Counted from the first letter of the stretch, positions 1 to 11,105 are shown. The stretch: 64,000 bases of DNA from Phytophthora colocasiae (GCA_018806915.1 JAGKQI010000064.1:1550001-1614000); one strand, 5' to 3'. Made by a program: numbers and translations. The notes: generated by a model from the letters alone, not told the origin.

Positions 1-2
1 AA

Positions 3-1352
3 GCCGAATCGGACGGCCTGGGACCGGGTTTCCCGCTGCGTCAAGTGAATGACTTCTACGCTGATTTCCGTTCTCTGGAGACGCGGACACAGACGCAGGT
101 GCTTCGAATCCGCCATGAACTCAAACTCCCTCCTGCGCCAGCACTCGTTCCCCGTAAATCCACGACTCCAGTTCCTTCCAAGGCGCGTACAACGCGATCG
201 TCTTCAACTTCTTCTTCTTCGTCTGTGTCGTCCACCTGTTCGTCGTCATCTCCGCCGGGCCAAGTGTTCCACAGCCCACCTACAACCGGAAATGTGCGTG
301 GTAGCACGATCATGGAGTCTGCACTTGACGCCTCTCAGGCGCTTCTATCCCAACTCGCTACCTCCGCCATAGACTTCGGCCATCAACACTTCGAAAATGA
401 CACAGACGTGGGTTCTCGCCGTCGCCGACTGCGCCAGCACTTATCCTGCCTGTTTGCGCCTGATGGACTGAAGATGCTCATCTGCTGCGACGCCGTTCTG
501 AAATTGTACGAGATGCGGGTGACAGCGCTTTCCCAGCACAAGGCCGACCACGCTCGCACGGCATCGTCTGATTCGAAAACGAAAAACTCCAAATCGTCAC
601 TGTCCTCGTTCGGCTTCGAAGCCGGTGTGACAGAGCTTAAGTCGTGGGAACTGTTGACATCAGGACGACGAAAGTCAGCGTCGCTTTCCTCTACCGTTGA
701 GGACCAAACAGATTTAAGCAGCAGCAGTTCCAGTGGAGACTCAAACGCCAAGAGTGAGCTCCGAACGTTTGCTCAGAGATCGCTACCGCTATGGGCACAC
801 CCGAAGGTAACCTTCCGAGCGATTGATGAGGACCACCCGGACGGTCAAGTACTTGAGGTCAAGCGCAAGGGGCCAAATCCGAGTCAAGATCTCAGTGCGA
901 GCACCATGGCGATGGCTCCTGAGGGTTTCGCTAACGGCGACGAGCAACTTTTTGTGATGGAGATGGATTCGTATTTTGGCATCGGTGGCTCTCCAGTGTT
1001 TGATGGCCGAGGTGGGAGCCGTCCCACTACGCCCGAGGTGCCTCCACCATTAGATCTGGCCGCGAGTATCAACATGGCAATGTCGTCTTCACTCTCGGAG
1101 ACGCCGCCGAAGTCGATCCCCGAGGTGAAGAACACGATTTGCTTCCGACCAATGGATCAGAGCTCACCTCGTGGCAACGGAGCAACTCATAAGGGAAAGA
1201 AGAAGAAAGGCAAAAACCGTCGAGTGCTGCTTACACCAACGTCCTGTGAACCTGAGATTGAAGAAAGCAGCTCCACTGGCGGACTGGCGGCGCTGCAGTT
1301 TACGATGCAGGATATGTATTTCGCAGCGCCCAACGACGAGCCAAGCAGTTAA
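3..1352 (+). CDS. Ser-rich hypothetical protein, 5' end missing
   Basis: The frame is open from the left window edge to TAA at 1350-1352, and the first ATG-like codon near 45 is actually GTG, so the true start lies upstream. About 450 residues are visible. Long Ser/Thr/Pro runs (residues about 45-75 and 220-235 of the visible part) and a Lys/Arg-rich patch near the C terminus (GKKKKGKNRR) alternate with short ordered segments, the best being SCLFAPDGLKMLICCDAVLK. The composition suggests a disordered regulatory or nuclear protein. I recognise no family. It converges on the phosphoglucomutase gene with a 152-bp gap. Confidence 0.7.
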   Translation, partial: AESDGLGPGFPLRQVNDFYADFRSLETRTQTQVLRIRHELKLPPAPALVPRKSTTPVPSKARTTRSSSTSSSSSVSSTCSSSSPPGQVFHSPPTTGNVRGSTIMESALDASQALLSQLATSAIDFGHQHFENDTDVGSRRRRLRQHLSCLFAPDGLKMLICCDAVLKLYEMRVTALSQHKADHARTASSDSKTKNSKSSLSSFGFEAGVTELKSWELLTSGRRKSASLSSTVEDQTDLSSSSSSGDSNAKSELRTFAQRSLPLWAHPKVTFRAIDEDHPDGQVLEVKRKGPNPSQDLSASTMAMAPEGFANGDEQLFVMEMDSYFGIGGSPVFDGRGGSRPTTPEVPPPLDLAASINMAMSSSLSETPPKSIPEVKNTICFRPMDQSSPRGNGATHKGKKKKGKNRRVLLTPTSCEPEIEESSSTGGLAALQFTMQDMYFAAPNDEPSS

Positions 1353-1504
1353 CGCAAACGGAAGGTGACCTCCCCATATACACAAAAATTCCAAGGACCC
1401 TCAAGAGTAAAAACTGAATTCCATCTACAAGCCAAGAGGTCAAACGAAGCAACAGAACACAAGGCTATCAATGACAAGTACATTAGAAACTGGTACATTT
1501 ATCT

Positions 1505-3334
1505 TTACTTGTCCACAGGAGGCAGCTCCAAGCCGTTCTCTTGAGGCTGCAGCATTTGCTCCACGATCTGTTCGACCTGCTTCTTGAGCTCCAGAGTCAC
1601 TTCCTCGCGACTCTGTCCAATTTTTCCAGCGAGCTCCACATAGTATTTCAGCTTGGGCTCCGTTCCGCTCGTACGCAGTGTGGCAACGCATCCATTGGCG
1701 AACGTGTACGTGATCATCTCCGTCGAGCTGCTCACAGGAAGCACAGCGCGTTTGTCCGTCTGGGCGCTATCGTAGCCCGTTGTGAGGTCACGAACATGAG
1801 TGATGGCGAAATCACCACAGCTCTCCCAGTATTTTCCGTTGTTGCGCAGACGCTCGAAGATGGTGCGGATCTTGATGGGGTCGTAGCACTTGACGTAGTG
1901 GTTTTGCGTCACGAAGTGGCCGTAGCGTTCGTACAGCGCGTTGAGGTGCTGGCCCACCGTCATCTGCTTGGTCGCTTCAAGCTGCACAGCCATCTCAGCG
2001 AACACTGCGGCAGCAACGACCCCGTCCTTGTCCTTGACCAGGTCGCCAACGCAGAATCCGATGGCCTCTTCGAACGAGAACAGCACGGTCTTGCCAGCGT
2101 CACGCAGCTCGGCGGTCTTGTTCCCCATCCACTTGAAACCAGTAAGAGTTTCCTCAAAGTTCAGGCCCTCAGCGATGGCGACAGCGCGTAGCATCTTGGA
2201 CGATACCGTCGACGCGATGAAGTACAGCTGCTTGCGATCGCAGTTCGGGTTCAGACGCAGATACTGCTCCAACTCCCAATAGCCCAACAGGACACCAATC
2301 TCGTTGCCTGTGAAGATCCGCCACCCAGACTTGGCGCTTGAGTCACGTTCTGCAACAGCCAAGCGATCAGCGTCTGGGTCGTTGGCCAGAATCAGCCTCG
2401 CTCCGTTGGCTTCAGCAGTTTCCATAGCGAGTTGTAGTGCTCCTTTTCCTTCTTCCGGATTCGGGAAAGCCACAGTAGGGAATTCGGGGTCAGGCAGCAG
2501 TTGAGCCTGCACTGGGACATATTCCTTGTGACCGAAAGCCGCAAAGGAACGGCTCGTGAAAGCGTGACCGACACCATGCATGGCAGTATAAGCGATCTTG
2601 AGCGTCGTGTTGGCGTTAGCCTCCGGGAAGCGGCACAGACTCTCATGGGCGCGTTCGAAGTAGCGTTTAGCGAGCTCCTCCTTGGGGTTCTCAATTAACG
2701 TAGGGAAGTTCTTCTTCAGCTCCTCAAGAGACTCATCGTATACCTTCCAAGGAGCCAAATTGGTCATAATTTCATTGGCAATGCCTTCATCGTGCGGTGG
2801 GATGATCTGGCTGCCGTTGCTCCAGTAAACCTTGTACCCGTTGTCAGCCTTGGGGTTGTGCGACGCCGTCACCATCACTCCAGCTGCACATTTCTTCTGC
2901 TCGATGCAGAATGGCACGAGTGGCGTGGCTACGAAGCCTTCGTATAGGTAAACCTTGAAACCAGCGTGTAGACAGACAGCGGCCGTGAGCTCTGCGAATC
3001 TCTTGGAGCTGAGTGTTCCCTGTTGACGATGGTCGTACCCCAGTGCCACGCCCATAGTTTTGGCCTTGTCACCAAAATGCTGCAGTAGGTACTTGCAGAT
3101 GCCCTGCGACGCTTGGATAACCACCAGGTCGTTCATTGCAGCTGGACCAGGACCCATAACGGCGCGCAGACCGGCAGTACCGAAGGCCACGCGACTGCCG
3201 AACAGTTCACGGATGCGCGTGACGTTGTTGTCGGTTATGAGCTGCTGCACTTGCGCTTTGGTGCCGACGTTCACGTCCCAGTCCGCCCACTGCTGAGCCT
3301 CAGCCAGCCACTGCTCGTCCGTACGTACGTTCAT
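1505..3334 (-). CDS. PGM2: Phosphoglucomutase/phosphopentomutase, PGM2 type
   Basis: Single-exon gene of 609 residues, the usual length of eukaryotic PGM2. The family interconverts hexose-1- and hexose-6-phosphates or pentose phosphates in the cytosol. Seen in the sequence: the phosphoserine loop TASHNPKADNG near residue 155, the metal-binding loop NDPDADRL near 320, the sugar-specificity loop FSFEEAIGF near 420 and the C-terminal phosphate-binding RTSGTEPK. The ATG at 3332-3334 opens the conserved N-terminal helix, so it is the natural start. All catalytic motifs are intact. Sequence alone does not separate PGM2 from the PGM2L1 activity, and the pentose preference is inferred from the family. 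Confidence 0.95.
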   Translation of the reverse strand: MNVRTDEQWLAEAQQWADWDVNVGTKAQVQQLITDNNVTRIRELFGSRVAFGTAGLRAVMGPGPAAMNDLVVIQASQGICKYLLQHFGDKAKTMGVALGYDHRQQGTLSSKRFAELTAAVCLHAGFKVYLYEGFVATPLVPFCIEQKKCAAGVMVTASHNPKADNGYKVYWSNGSQIIPPHDEGIANEIMTNLAPWKVYDESLEELKKNFPTLIENPKEELAKRYFERAHESLCRFPEANANTTLKIAYTAMHGVGHAFTSRSFAAFGHKEYVPVQAQLLPDPEFPTVAFPNPEEGKGALQLAMETAEANGARLILANDPDADRLAVAERDSSAKSGWRIFTGNEIGVLLGYWELEQYLRLNPNCDRKQLYFIASTVSSKMLRAVAIAEGLNFEETLTGFKWMGNKTAELRDAGKTVLFSFEEAIGFCVGDLVKDKDGVVAAAVFAEMAVQLEATKQMTVGQHLNALYERYGHFVTQNHYVKCYDPIKIRTIFERLRNNGKYWESCGDFAITHVRDLTTGYDSAQTDKRAVLPVSSSTEMITYTFANGCVATLRTSGTEPKLKYYVELAGKIGQSREEVTLELKKQVEQIVEQMLQPQENGLELPPVDK

Positions 3335-3789
3335 TATTTTATTATACTTTTCTCTCTTGGTCTTTCGTCTGCAAATGGTAAAGTGAGCTTTTTGATACAG
3401 TACATGTATGAGGAGGGGTTAGTATTCATGGGGATGCTCGACCGTTTTTTATACTTGACGTTTGTATAGATATGACACATGTCACATGCAACACGGTAAG
3501 TTGTAGAGCAGGTTTAGAATGTACTCTACAACTTAGCGTTGTATTGGTAACTTCAACTTTGCATGTTTGTTAGCATGAACAAAAGACGTCCTGATGCAGT
3601 TGTACACGATTCGTGGAGCAGGTTGTTGCCTTCAGTGTAGGCTACTAGGTGGTGAATGGCATCACGCTACAGACAGTCACCTTTAGGTATATCTATAGTG
3701 AGTATAATACTAGTATAAATGAAAGAAAACAACTATATATATTGACGTTTGACGGTCTACTACGGCGATCCAGACCCAGCAGATATCGT
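3335..3789. other. Intergenic gap with a perfect hairpin
   Basis: AT-rich gap between the start of PGM2 and the stop of the ARF gene, both on the minus strand. It should hold the PGM2 promoter and the ARF 3' end. I see no coding frame. The one structured element is the inverted repeat at 3497-3535. Confidence 0.6.
3497..3535. repeat. Perfect 12-bp inverted repeat, 15-nt loop
   Basis: TAAGTTGTAGAG at 3497-3508 is the exact reverse complement of CTCTACAACTTA at 3524-3535, with a 15-nt spacer. It could form a strong hairpin in RNA or a cruciform. It lies about 160 bp upstream of the PGM2 start and 260 bp downstream of the ARF stop, so a role at either end is possible. A mobile-element scar is also possible. 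Confidence 0.8.
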
Positions 3790-4362
3790 TTACGATGAAA
3801 GTTCGCCCGTGACCGCCTTGCTCAGCCAGTCCAGACCTTCATAGATCCCATCTCCTTCGGTCGCTGTGCATGGCTGCACAAATGTGGGGTTCTTGGTCAC
3901 CTCCGACAGCTCCAATCTCTCCCGTAGTTCATCCGCCGAGAGGGCGTGAGGTTGGTCCTGTTTGTTGGCGTACACGAGCAGCTTCGTATCGGCGAGCTCT
4001 TCAGCTTCAAAGACCAGATGAAGAGCTTGCTTGGCCTCGTCGATCCGTTCGAGATCAGACGCGTCCACGACGAAGATGACGGCGTCGTTGTTGAAGAGGT
4101 AATGCTTCCAGAGCGAGCGGATCTTCTCCTGTCCCCCGATGTCCCAGGCTGTGAACTTGATGCTCTTGTACTCGAACGTCTCGACGTTGAAGCCGATGGT
4201 GGGGATTGTGGTCACTACTTCGCCCAGTTTGATCTTGTATAGCAGCGTGGTCTTACCAGCCGCGTCCAGGCCGATGATCATGATGCGACTCTCACGGTTG
4301 CCAAAGTAGGAGGCTAGAGTACCGTAAAGAGCTTCAAGAGAGAACGAGAAGAGGTTGCCCAT
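3790..4362 (-). CDS. ARF-family small GTPase
   Basis: 190 residues, normal ARF length. These GTPases recruit coats and effectors to membranes. Visible motifs: Gly2 for N-myristoylation after MGN, P-loop GLDAAGKT near residue 28, switch I with [11 protein letters not shown]3 WDIGGQEK, G4 NKQD and G5 CTATEGDG. The reading frame is open a further 43 codons upstream, but the family N terminus MGNLFSF fixes the start at 4360-4362. Compared with canonical ARF1 the switch II has IGGQEK rather than VGGQDK and the N-terminal helix is longer, so it may be an ARF-like rather than ARF1 orthologue. Confidence 0.93.
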   Translation of the reverse strand: MGNLFSFSLEALYGTLASYFGNRESRIMIIGLDAAGKTTLLYKIKLGEVVTTIPTIGFNVETFEYKSIKFTAWDIGGQEKIRSLWKHYLFNNDAVIFVVDASDLERIDEAKQALHLVFEAEELADTKLLVYANKQDQPHALSADELRERLELSEVTKNPTFVQPCTATEGDGIYEGLDWLSKAVTGELSS

Positions 4363-4817
4363 TGCTGGTTGAGGAGGAAGATTGAGATTTAAGCAGAAGA
4401 CGGTGAATTCGAGAATGAACTTAAATAAGCAGCGACTGGCCCTTGATACAGGTACAATGTGTAGTTGAAGCCAAGTCGAAGTTGTTGTCATGACATGGGA
4501 CGATTTGATTGGTGGAAATGATTTTTAGCCAATCATAGTTGTTTAAAAACGGTTCCACTTCAACGTGATATTTCTTCTGTGGATATGTGGCTGGAGGCGT
4601 CTGACGTGGTGGCGTTGGTGCTGATCTGCTGGCAGGAATGACGGAGTATTGATGAGGAGGGTTGTCTTCTCACTCAGTGCCGCTGGAAACGTTAAACAGC
4701 GGGATCCAGTACGCCACAGTATTTTACTATCAAAGCAAAGTAGGAACTCTAAGTAAAACTGGATCTTGTGTAAACTCTATCGTCGCTAAGTTACATTTGC
4801 ACATCATCCCTTTAGCT
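4363..4817. promoter_or_regulatory. ARF upstream region with paired CCAAT-type boxes
   Basis: Contains the ARF promoter and the 3' flank of the next minus-strand gene. GATTGG near 4507 and CCAAT near 4530 form an inverted CCAAT pair about 140-170 bp upstream of the ARF start. No further gene is visible. Confidence 0.4.
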
Positions 4818-5378
4818 TTAATGAGTAGCGGAGACTCCGTTCTGCTGATGGCACTGCTGCTGCTGCTGCTTCTTGCGTTGCAACTGCAGTTTTCGCTTCA
4901 AGTTCTTGGCTTTCTTCTTGGCTGCTTCCTCCCTCAGCTTTTCCAGTAGCTCATCTTGTGCTGTACGTTTGCGTTTCTTGTCCTGCGTGCCGATTTGCGT
5001 CTTGAGCCTCACGAGCTCCTGTTCTTCCTCGTCCTGCGCTTCGTCGCGCTGCTTCTGGGCCTCCAGCTCAGCCTTGGCTGCTTCTTCCACTCGCGAACCA
5101 CGAGGTTTACGCAGCAGTTTACGCTTCATCTCCTTCTCCTGCTCTGTCAGCGCTGCATCCGCATTACCAGCGTTGGCATTTGGTCTCGTGAGACTCGGTA
5201 GACTCTTTCCTGATGCAGCGGACGGACGATAAAGAGTTACAGGACGTCGCTGTGTCTGCTTCTCCAGCTTCTCCTGCTCTTGATCCTGTTTACTGTCGTC
5301 TTCTCCTCCTAAGAGCCAGGAGCCCACCACGTCCAGCGCATTCGAGCGGAATGCAACACCTTCGTCGTCGCTGGCCAT
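4818..5378 (-). CDS. Lys/Gln-rich coiled-coil hypothetical protein
   Basis: 186 residues from the ATG at 5376-5378. An upstream in-frame ATG (5438) would run into the RPS13 promoter and is less likely. The N terminus (ALDVVGSWL) is the only hydrophobic, probably ordered part. Residues from about 85 to the end are a highly charged helix rich in Lys, Glu and Arg with several nuclear-localisation-like clusters (KRKR, KKKAKNLKRK) and a six-Gln run encoded by a CAG-type repeat near 4858-4875. The likely site of action is nuclear or nucleolar, judged by composition only. Divergent from RPS13 with 184 bp between starts, which hints at co-expression with ribosome genes. Confidence 0.75.
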   Translation of the reverse strand: MASDDEGVAFRSNALDVVGSWLLGGEDDSKQDQEQEKLEKQTQRRPVTLYRPSAASGKSLPSLTRPNANAGNADAALTEQEKEMKRKLLRKPRGSRVEEAAKAELEAQKQRDEAQDEEEQELVRLKTQIGTQDKKRKRTAQDELLEKLREEAAKKKAKNLKRKLQLQRKKQQQQQCHQQNGVSATH

Positions 5379-5562
5379 TATTCGTGATGTTTTCCAATAA
5401 TGACCAATCATATCGTTTATTGTTTCAATTTCATCCAATCAAATTCTCGATTTCCATCACTGGCGTACAGCGGCCTGTTGTAAATGCCGACACATTCCTA
5501 CCGTCCTCACTCTTTGATCTCCTCTCCAGCAAGTCAAAGCACTCCCCAAACATCCAGACACT
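5379..5562. promoter_or_regulatory. Bidirectional promoter, RPS13 and Lys-rich gene
   Basis: 184-bp gap between two divergent starts. It carries two CCAAT boxes, near 5403 and 5435, separated by an AT-rich stretch. The spacing suits a shared promoter. This is inferred from position and motif only. Confidence 0.55.
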
Positions 5563-6195
5563 ATGGGTCGCATGCACTCTCACGGCAAGGGAATGAGCAA
5601 GTCTGCTCGCCCGTACAAGCGTTCGCCGCCTTCGTGGCTTAAGGTCTCGGCTGAGGACGTGGAGGACCACATCTGCAAGTTCGCCAAGAAGGGTCTGACC
5701 CCGTCGCAGATCGGCGTCATCCTGCGTGACTCGCACGGTATTGCCCAGGTCAAGAGCGTCACGGGCTCCAAGGTGCTGCGTGTTCTCAAGAAGAACGGTA
5801 CGCTCATTATTATTTTTTTTATTTATAAATTTTTTTATTAACGTTTTATTGTGTCAATATGCAAATTTCTATCGGATCGTGCTCGGTATCACCTGACGCT
5901 GCGGATCCGATGGCCAATTGCCTCTCCGTTATGACGTGGGGATATGCGGGTGAATTGATTTTTTATCCAATCAGGTTTGGCCCCTGAGCTGCCGGAGGAC
6001 CTGTACATGCTTATCAAGAAGGCTGTGGCTGTCCGCAAGCACTTGGAGCGCAACCGTCAGGACAAGGACTCCAAGTTCCGTCTCATTCTGATCGAGTCGC
6101 GTATCCACCGTCTTGCTCGTTACTACCGTAAGAACCGCAAGCTCTCGCCTAACTGGAAGTACGAGTCGGCTACGGCTTCGACTCTGGTGGCTTAA
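5563..6195 (+). CDS. RPS13: 40S ribosomal protein S13 (uS15)
   Basis: Two exons, 5563-5797 and 5975-6195, give 151 residues, exactly the length of human RPS13. The intron (5798-5974, 177 bp) has GTACGC and CAG borders and splits the Gly codon of the conserved [13 protein letters not shown] segment. The protein starts [12 protein letters not shown] and ends SATASTLVA, both diagnostic. It is a core small-subunit protein that contacts 18S rRNA near the platform. The intron is longer than most here, with a T-rich run after the donor. Confidence 0.98.
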
Positions 6196-6262
6196 GCTCT
6201 AGCGCTTTTTCGCTAAGTGGAACCGCAATACAAAAGTGTCCAATTGCTGGGTTTGATCATCA

Positions 6263-9200
6263 TCATCTTTTCTTCTCCTTGTCTTTCAGTCTTTGACGTC
6301 CATTCTCTACTAATTTCTCTCTTGTAGCTTTAACTGCACTTCGACAGTCACGTTCGAGATGACTTGGCAACGTTTTCGCTACAATTGTCTCGCCACAGTC
6401 TTCCCACGGACACGAAATGAGTCGGTTGATGCAGTTTTTGTGGCAATGCAACGTCAAGAAGCGCCTCTGCACCAGTTCCGAGCAGTTCAAGATGCACTCG
6501 ACCATTTCCCGCTTCTCATTGTATCGCTGGACCAATTCCTCTCGGAGTAAATGACGTTCGCACTGAAGACGCAAGTGCTCCGCCTCGTTACTGAAGCGGA
6601 AAGTGACTTCGCACCCGATCTCCTTGCACACGACCATGCGGTGGATACACTCAAGTCGGTGGTGACGTTCCAAGTCTCGATAGGCCACAACCTGCTCACA
6701 ATGCTGACGGCACGGCACTTGGTCCAGTTCCCGGTCGCGTGCGCGTTGAGCCAGCAGTTTGAGCTTCTGGTTGACGATACAACACGTTTGGTCTCTTAGA
6801 GATGGAGTTGGAGGGGTTCCGAACCGTTTGCGAGCTTCAGGAGTGTCGTAGAGCACCCAATTCACGCCGAAACAGGCGGAACGAGGCAGCTTTAACGACA
6901 TATCGTCCACCAGATCACCCATTCCTTCCTCGAACGTCCAGTAGCTGATGAGGTTTTTGCATTTCGATACGTGGAGGATCGACGCTGTGTTGTGTTGAAT
7001 CTGTTGGACACTTCGAGTCTCTTTCCAGTAGCGGATCTCCTGGATGAAGCCTTGGAATGACTCGGTTGGTTCCTTACTACCGATTCGACTCATAGGCAGG
7101 TGAAAGACCCCACGACGGACACTCTTGAGCTCCAGATTCACGTAGACACTGAGCTCTTTGGCACCAGCAGAGAACACGATGTGGTGCCAGCGGTTGCGCT
7201 CAAGTTGCACTTGGAAATTCACTTCTCGCGCTGCTGTAGCTCCTACCGGTCGATAGAAAACAATTTCACCTTTGGGCCCAGACACAAGAGAGATGACGTT
7301 CTTCGAAGATGACGCGAGGATGTGACGCCCGCAGCGCTCGAGAAGTTGCGTAGGTTTGTTCTCCGACACCTGTGCCAGTTTGGCGTCCACTTTGGCCACT
7401 TCCCGTTCAAATCTACGCTGGAGACGTGTCGAGTCCGGGTCGTCCGGGTCCAGAGCTTCCAGCTGAGCTTGAAACTCACTGCGCTTCTTCAGTAGCTTGT
7501 TCTGCTCGATAACTTTACGTTGACGCTCGGCTTTATCTTCTTTCGAGGGGCTTCCAGTCGAGAACTGCCTGGCCCACGCTTCCAAGTCACTCAACAGAGT
7601 TAGATCAGCTTCGGGTAGTAACTGGACCAACAGCATCCGTTCTTTCAAAACCTCCACCGTTTGCTCCCTTACAGCAGTCAACAGCTCTTGTTTTGCGTCT
7701 TCATCCGCCACGTCAGTGTCCAGAATCCGCTTCGCCTCGAGGATATTGAGCTCCACCCAACCGCGAGCCAACGCGATCTCCTTCCGAGTGGTTAGCAATC
7801 CGTTCTCAGCTTCGTTGAACGCTTCTGCTAGTTCTTTCGCGGCTTTCGTCATATCTCCTCCTGTTTTGTCCTTACCTTTGCGTTTGCTCTTCAATTCTTT
7901 CAGTTTCTTCTTGCAGACGTCCACTTTCGCTTGCCACTGCGCGTTTTCCCTTGTACTGACAGCTGCAGTCTCCATTAGCTCCAAGCTGCTGCGGTGGAGA
8001 GACATCACTTCTTCTTCTGCGTCAACTATCCAAACGTAATACTCAGCAGTCCAAGGCGGAGGAAGATCCACTGAGCTGCTGTTAATGGAGATGTAAGAGC
8101 TGCCTCCAGTCTTGAACTGGATCATACTGCGGTCCTTGGACAACGACAGAAAATCCTCATGCAAGTGTCGATCTCGCCAACGAAGACGTGCGTTGCACCC
8201 GTGTGCTGCATTTTTACAGTTCACGACTCGACTCACACATTCTTCTCGGTAGTGGCGAGACAGATACCGTAGTCGGACCACCACGCCGCACTCTGGACAC
8301 GTCGCCGGCGCGTTCTTCTCTCGAGCTTTCGCTGCAAGAGAGTTCCGCTCAACTGTCACGATACAATCGGTGCGAATATGCTCATTGAACTTCCCAACGG
8401 GGACCCACTCCTTGCATCCGTTGACTGCATTCGGACACGGGCGTTCCCGTTCGAGACACGCGTCTTCCTGGTGGTCGAGCAGCTTGCGCTTCTTCACCTT
8501 CTGCTGACACCAATCGCACACAATTTCCTCATTCACCAGCTCAGCGTCGGCTGCGATTTTCCGTCGACGTTCAGCTACGACACATTGAGTTGCTTCGTGA
8601 GTTTCTTGATCTTCCAGTGGGAACTTCATCTCGCAACCCCATTCTGCAAACCGACAGGATACCGAACGCTTCATGCACATGTAGAGTTGGTGGCTCTTTA
8701 AGTTGCGCTTGCGTATGACGAAACGCGTCTCATGACACAGTTCACACTCCACTGGTGTGTCTCCATCGTCTTTGGCTCGTAGCAATTGGCGGTTGTGGCG
8801 AGTAAACTGACAGTCCCGTTGTTCATGCAACGAACGGTTTGAAACCGGAAAGAGCTGCGTACAACCTGGTCGAACGCATCGGATCAGTCGGAGGGGGCAT
8901 TCATGCTGCGAGTGGTGACATCTCTCATTCGATCTGATTTCCACGCCACAGTCGCAGAGAACGAGATCGCCTGAAGTTGGTTAGCACTTTACGTACAACT
9001 TAAGCACAAATGTACTCACAATTGTTGGTGTCCAAAGGCTTAAGACGTACTGAAGGTTGACTGGAGCTTTTACTTAGTAGCTTCTTCCGCTGGATATTAA
9101 CATGTTCCAGAGCTCTCGCTAGCTCTAAACTGCGTACAGACAGAAGATCAGTTAGTCGTCTTCCAAATACTTGGAACGTACAGAATACTCACATGTCTGC

Positions 9201-9329
9201 TTGCAGAGCTTGTGTCGAATGTGAAGTGGTGACAACAACAGGAGGCGCGGCAATTAGTTTCGGAATTCGTGAAGGAACGAACTCGATCCGTGGCTCAACG
9301 TCACTGGACGCTCGACGACTTGAGTCCAT
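6263..9329 (-). CDS. TRAF-type zinc-finger protein with interrupted LamG domain
   Basis: Three exons (9193-9329, 9020-9129, 6263-8970) with introns of 63 and 49 bp join in phase to 984 residues, starting at the ATG at 9327-9329. Downstream of an 80-residue disordered N terminus come repeated Cys/His clusters of the TRAF zinc-finger kind (for example CPLRLIRCVRPGC, CELCHETRF, CDWCQQKVKKRKLLDHQEDAC, and a later CPECGVVVRLRYL). A concanavalin A/LamG-like fold follows: one part near DRSMIQFKTGGSSYISI and another containing NRWHHIVFSAGAKELSVYVN and IQEIRYWKETR. About 250 residues of charged coiled coil separate the two parts. More TRAF-type fingers close the protein. Likely an adaptor or ubiquitin-pathway scaffold, but no RING is visible and the function is not established. 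Confidence 0.85.
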
Positions 9330-9431
9330 TGGGCCTACAGAAAAACTGTGAATCAATCAACCGTCAACCTATTTTCCTTCTTGACAAAACAACCAGGCTG
9401 AAATTATCCAGGGACTGCAAGGCCATCTCTA

Positions 9432-10691
9432 TTAGAGATACAACGACACATCGGGGCCTCGTCCAAAGAGCTGGTTCCACGAAGGCGGCAGTGCAAATGG
9501 AAGTATCGAACTAGGCATCACAGGGTCAGCAGCCACCTTTGGAGCAATTCGAAGAGAACGGAAGAGCTGCGTGGCCATCGCAGCAGCGTCAGGAACGTTG
9601 TTGCCCTCAGCACAGGGCATGACCCATGCGATGAATGGCAACTTGTGCTCCTCACACTGTGCATGCAGCAGTGGGGCGAGACCAGCTCCTCGGATCGACT
9701 CCCACTGGTCAGTGAGCGACGGAGAAGCTTCAGTCTCTTCAGTATTCATCTTCAGTCCCTCGAACCGAGTCAGAAACGCGTCATCCACTTGAGCAGCAGA
9801 GTAAATGGTGCGGATCGGACGGCTACAGGCATTTTAATAGAATAATTGTTAGCACACTAGGACAGGAACTCTCCAGTTATAGGTCGCACCTCATCATATT
9901 GGCGTCGTGACGTAGCATATCGTCACAACCAGCCACCACTCCAATTGTAGCCACTTTGCTCTTGACAGCCCATTCCACCAGCTCTTTAGCAAATGCACGT
10001 GCTCGTCCCTACAACATCAAAATAATATTGAATGCATCTATGGATCAAAGTTACATTGTCAATAACACTTGTGTACCTGGAGAACGGGTGCTCGTTGCTG
10101 GATGATGGTGAGTTTCTTCTCCTTGCTCTGGTACACTACAAAGACGTCAGTCCCCACTACCAATGAACTATTGCAACAACGTAAGTACACACATACCTTC
10201 CAGATTGAGACAGAGAGCGTGTGGCTGCTGTGTAGCGAAGGCGGAGCCACCAACAATAGGGGGAGCTGCTTCACTCAACAGGTAGCCGACACGGGTAAGC
10301 TCCATGTCCTGAAACAGATAAAAAAAAATTAATGGTTTTGAGTCCATTAATTGGCATCTAGTGGGCGGATAAACGCTGTAAAACCATGGGTGAAGCATAA
10401 ATTTACGTACAAAAGCTTCTCCATTCTGCAGCAACGTGTTGATCGTCAGATCCAGCGTCAATTGCCCCAGATTCGCATTGGAGATGGCAGGCTGGAGGAG
10501 GAATGATACACAACTTTGTCAGCGAATTGTGAGGCTAAGACTCGGCTTTTGGAAGCCAGACACAGTTCATAAAGAAGGTAATCGTGTGAGGAACAAGAAT
10601 ATCGTACTAGCAGCACTGTATGGTCCGCGAATAGCGCGATACAAGCAGCAGTGTCGGCCGCACTGCCTGCGTCTTGAGGGTAAAACTCCAT
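9432..10691 (-). CDS. PSMG2: Proteasome assembly chaperone 2
   Basis: Six exons (10608-10691, 10411-10491, 10197-10308, 10077-10135, 9890-10008, 9432-9822) join in phase to 281 residues. With PSMG1 this chaperone heterodimer nucleates the alpha ring of the 20S proteasome. Family landmarks: HTVLLPAISNANLGQLTLDL near the N terminus matches the PAC2 start, then RVGYLLSEAAPPIVGG, VYQSKEKKLTIIQQRAPVL, and the C-terminal EGNNVPDAAAM and LPPSWNQLFGRG signatures. Introns are 61-116 bp. The six short exons contrast with the mostly intronless neighbours. It lies 102 bp upstream of the TRAF-finger gene on the same strand. Confidence 0.92.
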
Positions 10692-10850
10692 GGGGCCTGC
10701 TTACAGGTATAACAGAAGGTTAACCCTTGTGCAACCTCCTCTGCTGATGGTCAACAAAGATAGAGAGATTCACTGCAATACTGAATATATAAAGTTTAAA
10801 AGTTGTGATAGAGGGGCCAGTGCCCCCATCTACGCAGCGCACTCCATAGA

Positions 10851-10954
10851 GCGAAAATGAGCGGCGAAACTTGGCATACAATTAGAAGGCATGCTCACGA
10901 ACATACCTGCCTCGCCTCACAGCGGAGACGCGCATGTAGCGAGCGCACCGCCGC
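10851..10954 (-). repeat. Dispersed repeat, copy 1
   Basis: The reverse complement of this stretch matches 16940-17041 along its whole length with scattered substitutions and one or two single-base gaps. Shared blocks include GGTGCGCTCGCTACATGCGC, TGTGAGGCGAGGCAGGTATG and GCCAAGTTTCGCC. No protein is evident. It is probably a fragment of a mobile element. Confidence 0.8.
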
Positions 10955-11105
10955 AATATAGCACTGAGTAAGGGACAATCATTGCGACACTTAGGGAGGG
11001 TGCCCCAACTCGCCTACGTCATCACCGCTCGCTGGGCGCTGATTGGCTGAAAAGTTTGTTTAAACAGCAAAATAAAGTCACCAAAGGGTTTTGTGTCGGT
11101 ATTGG

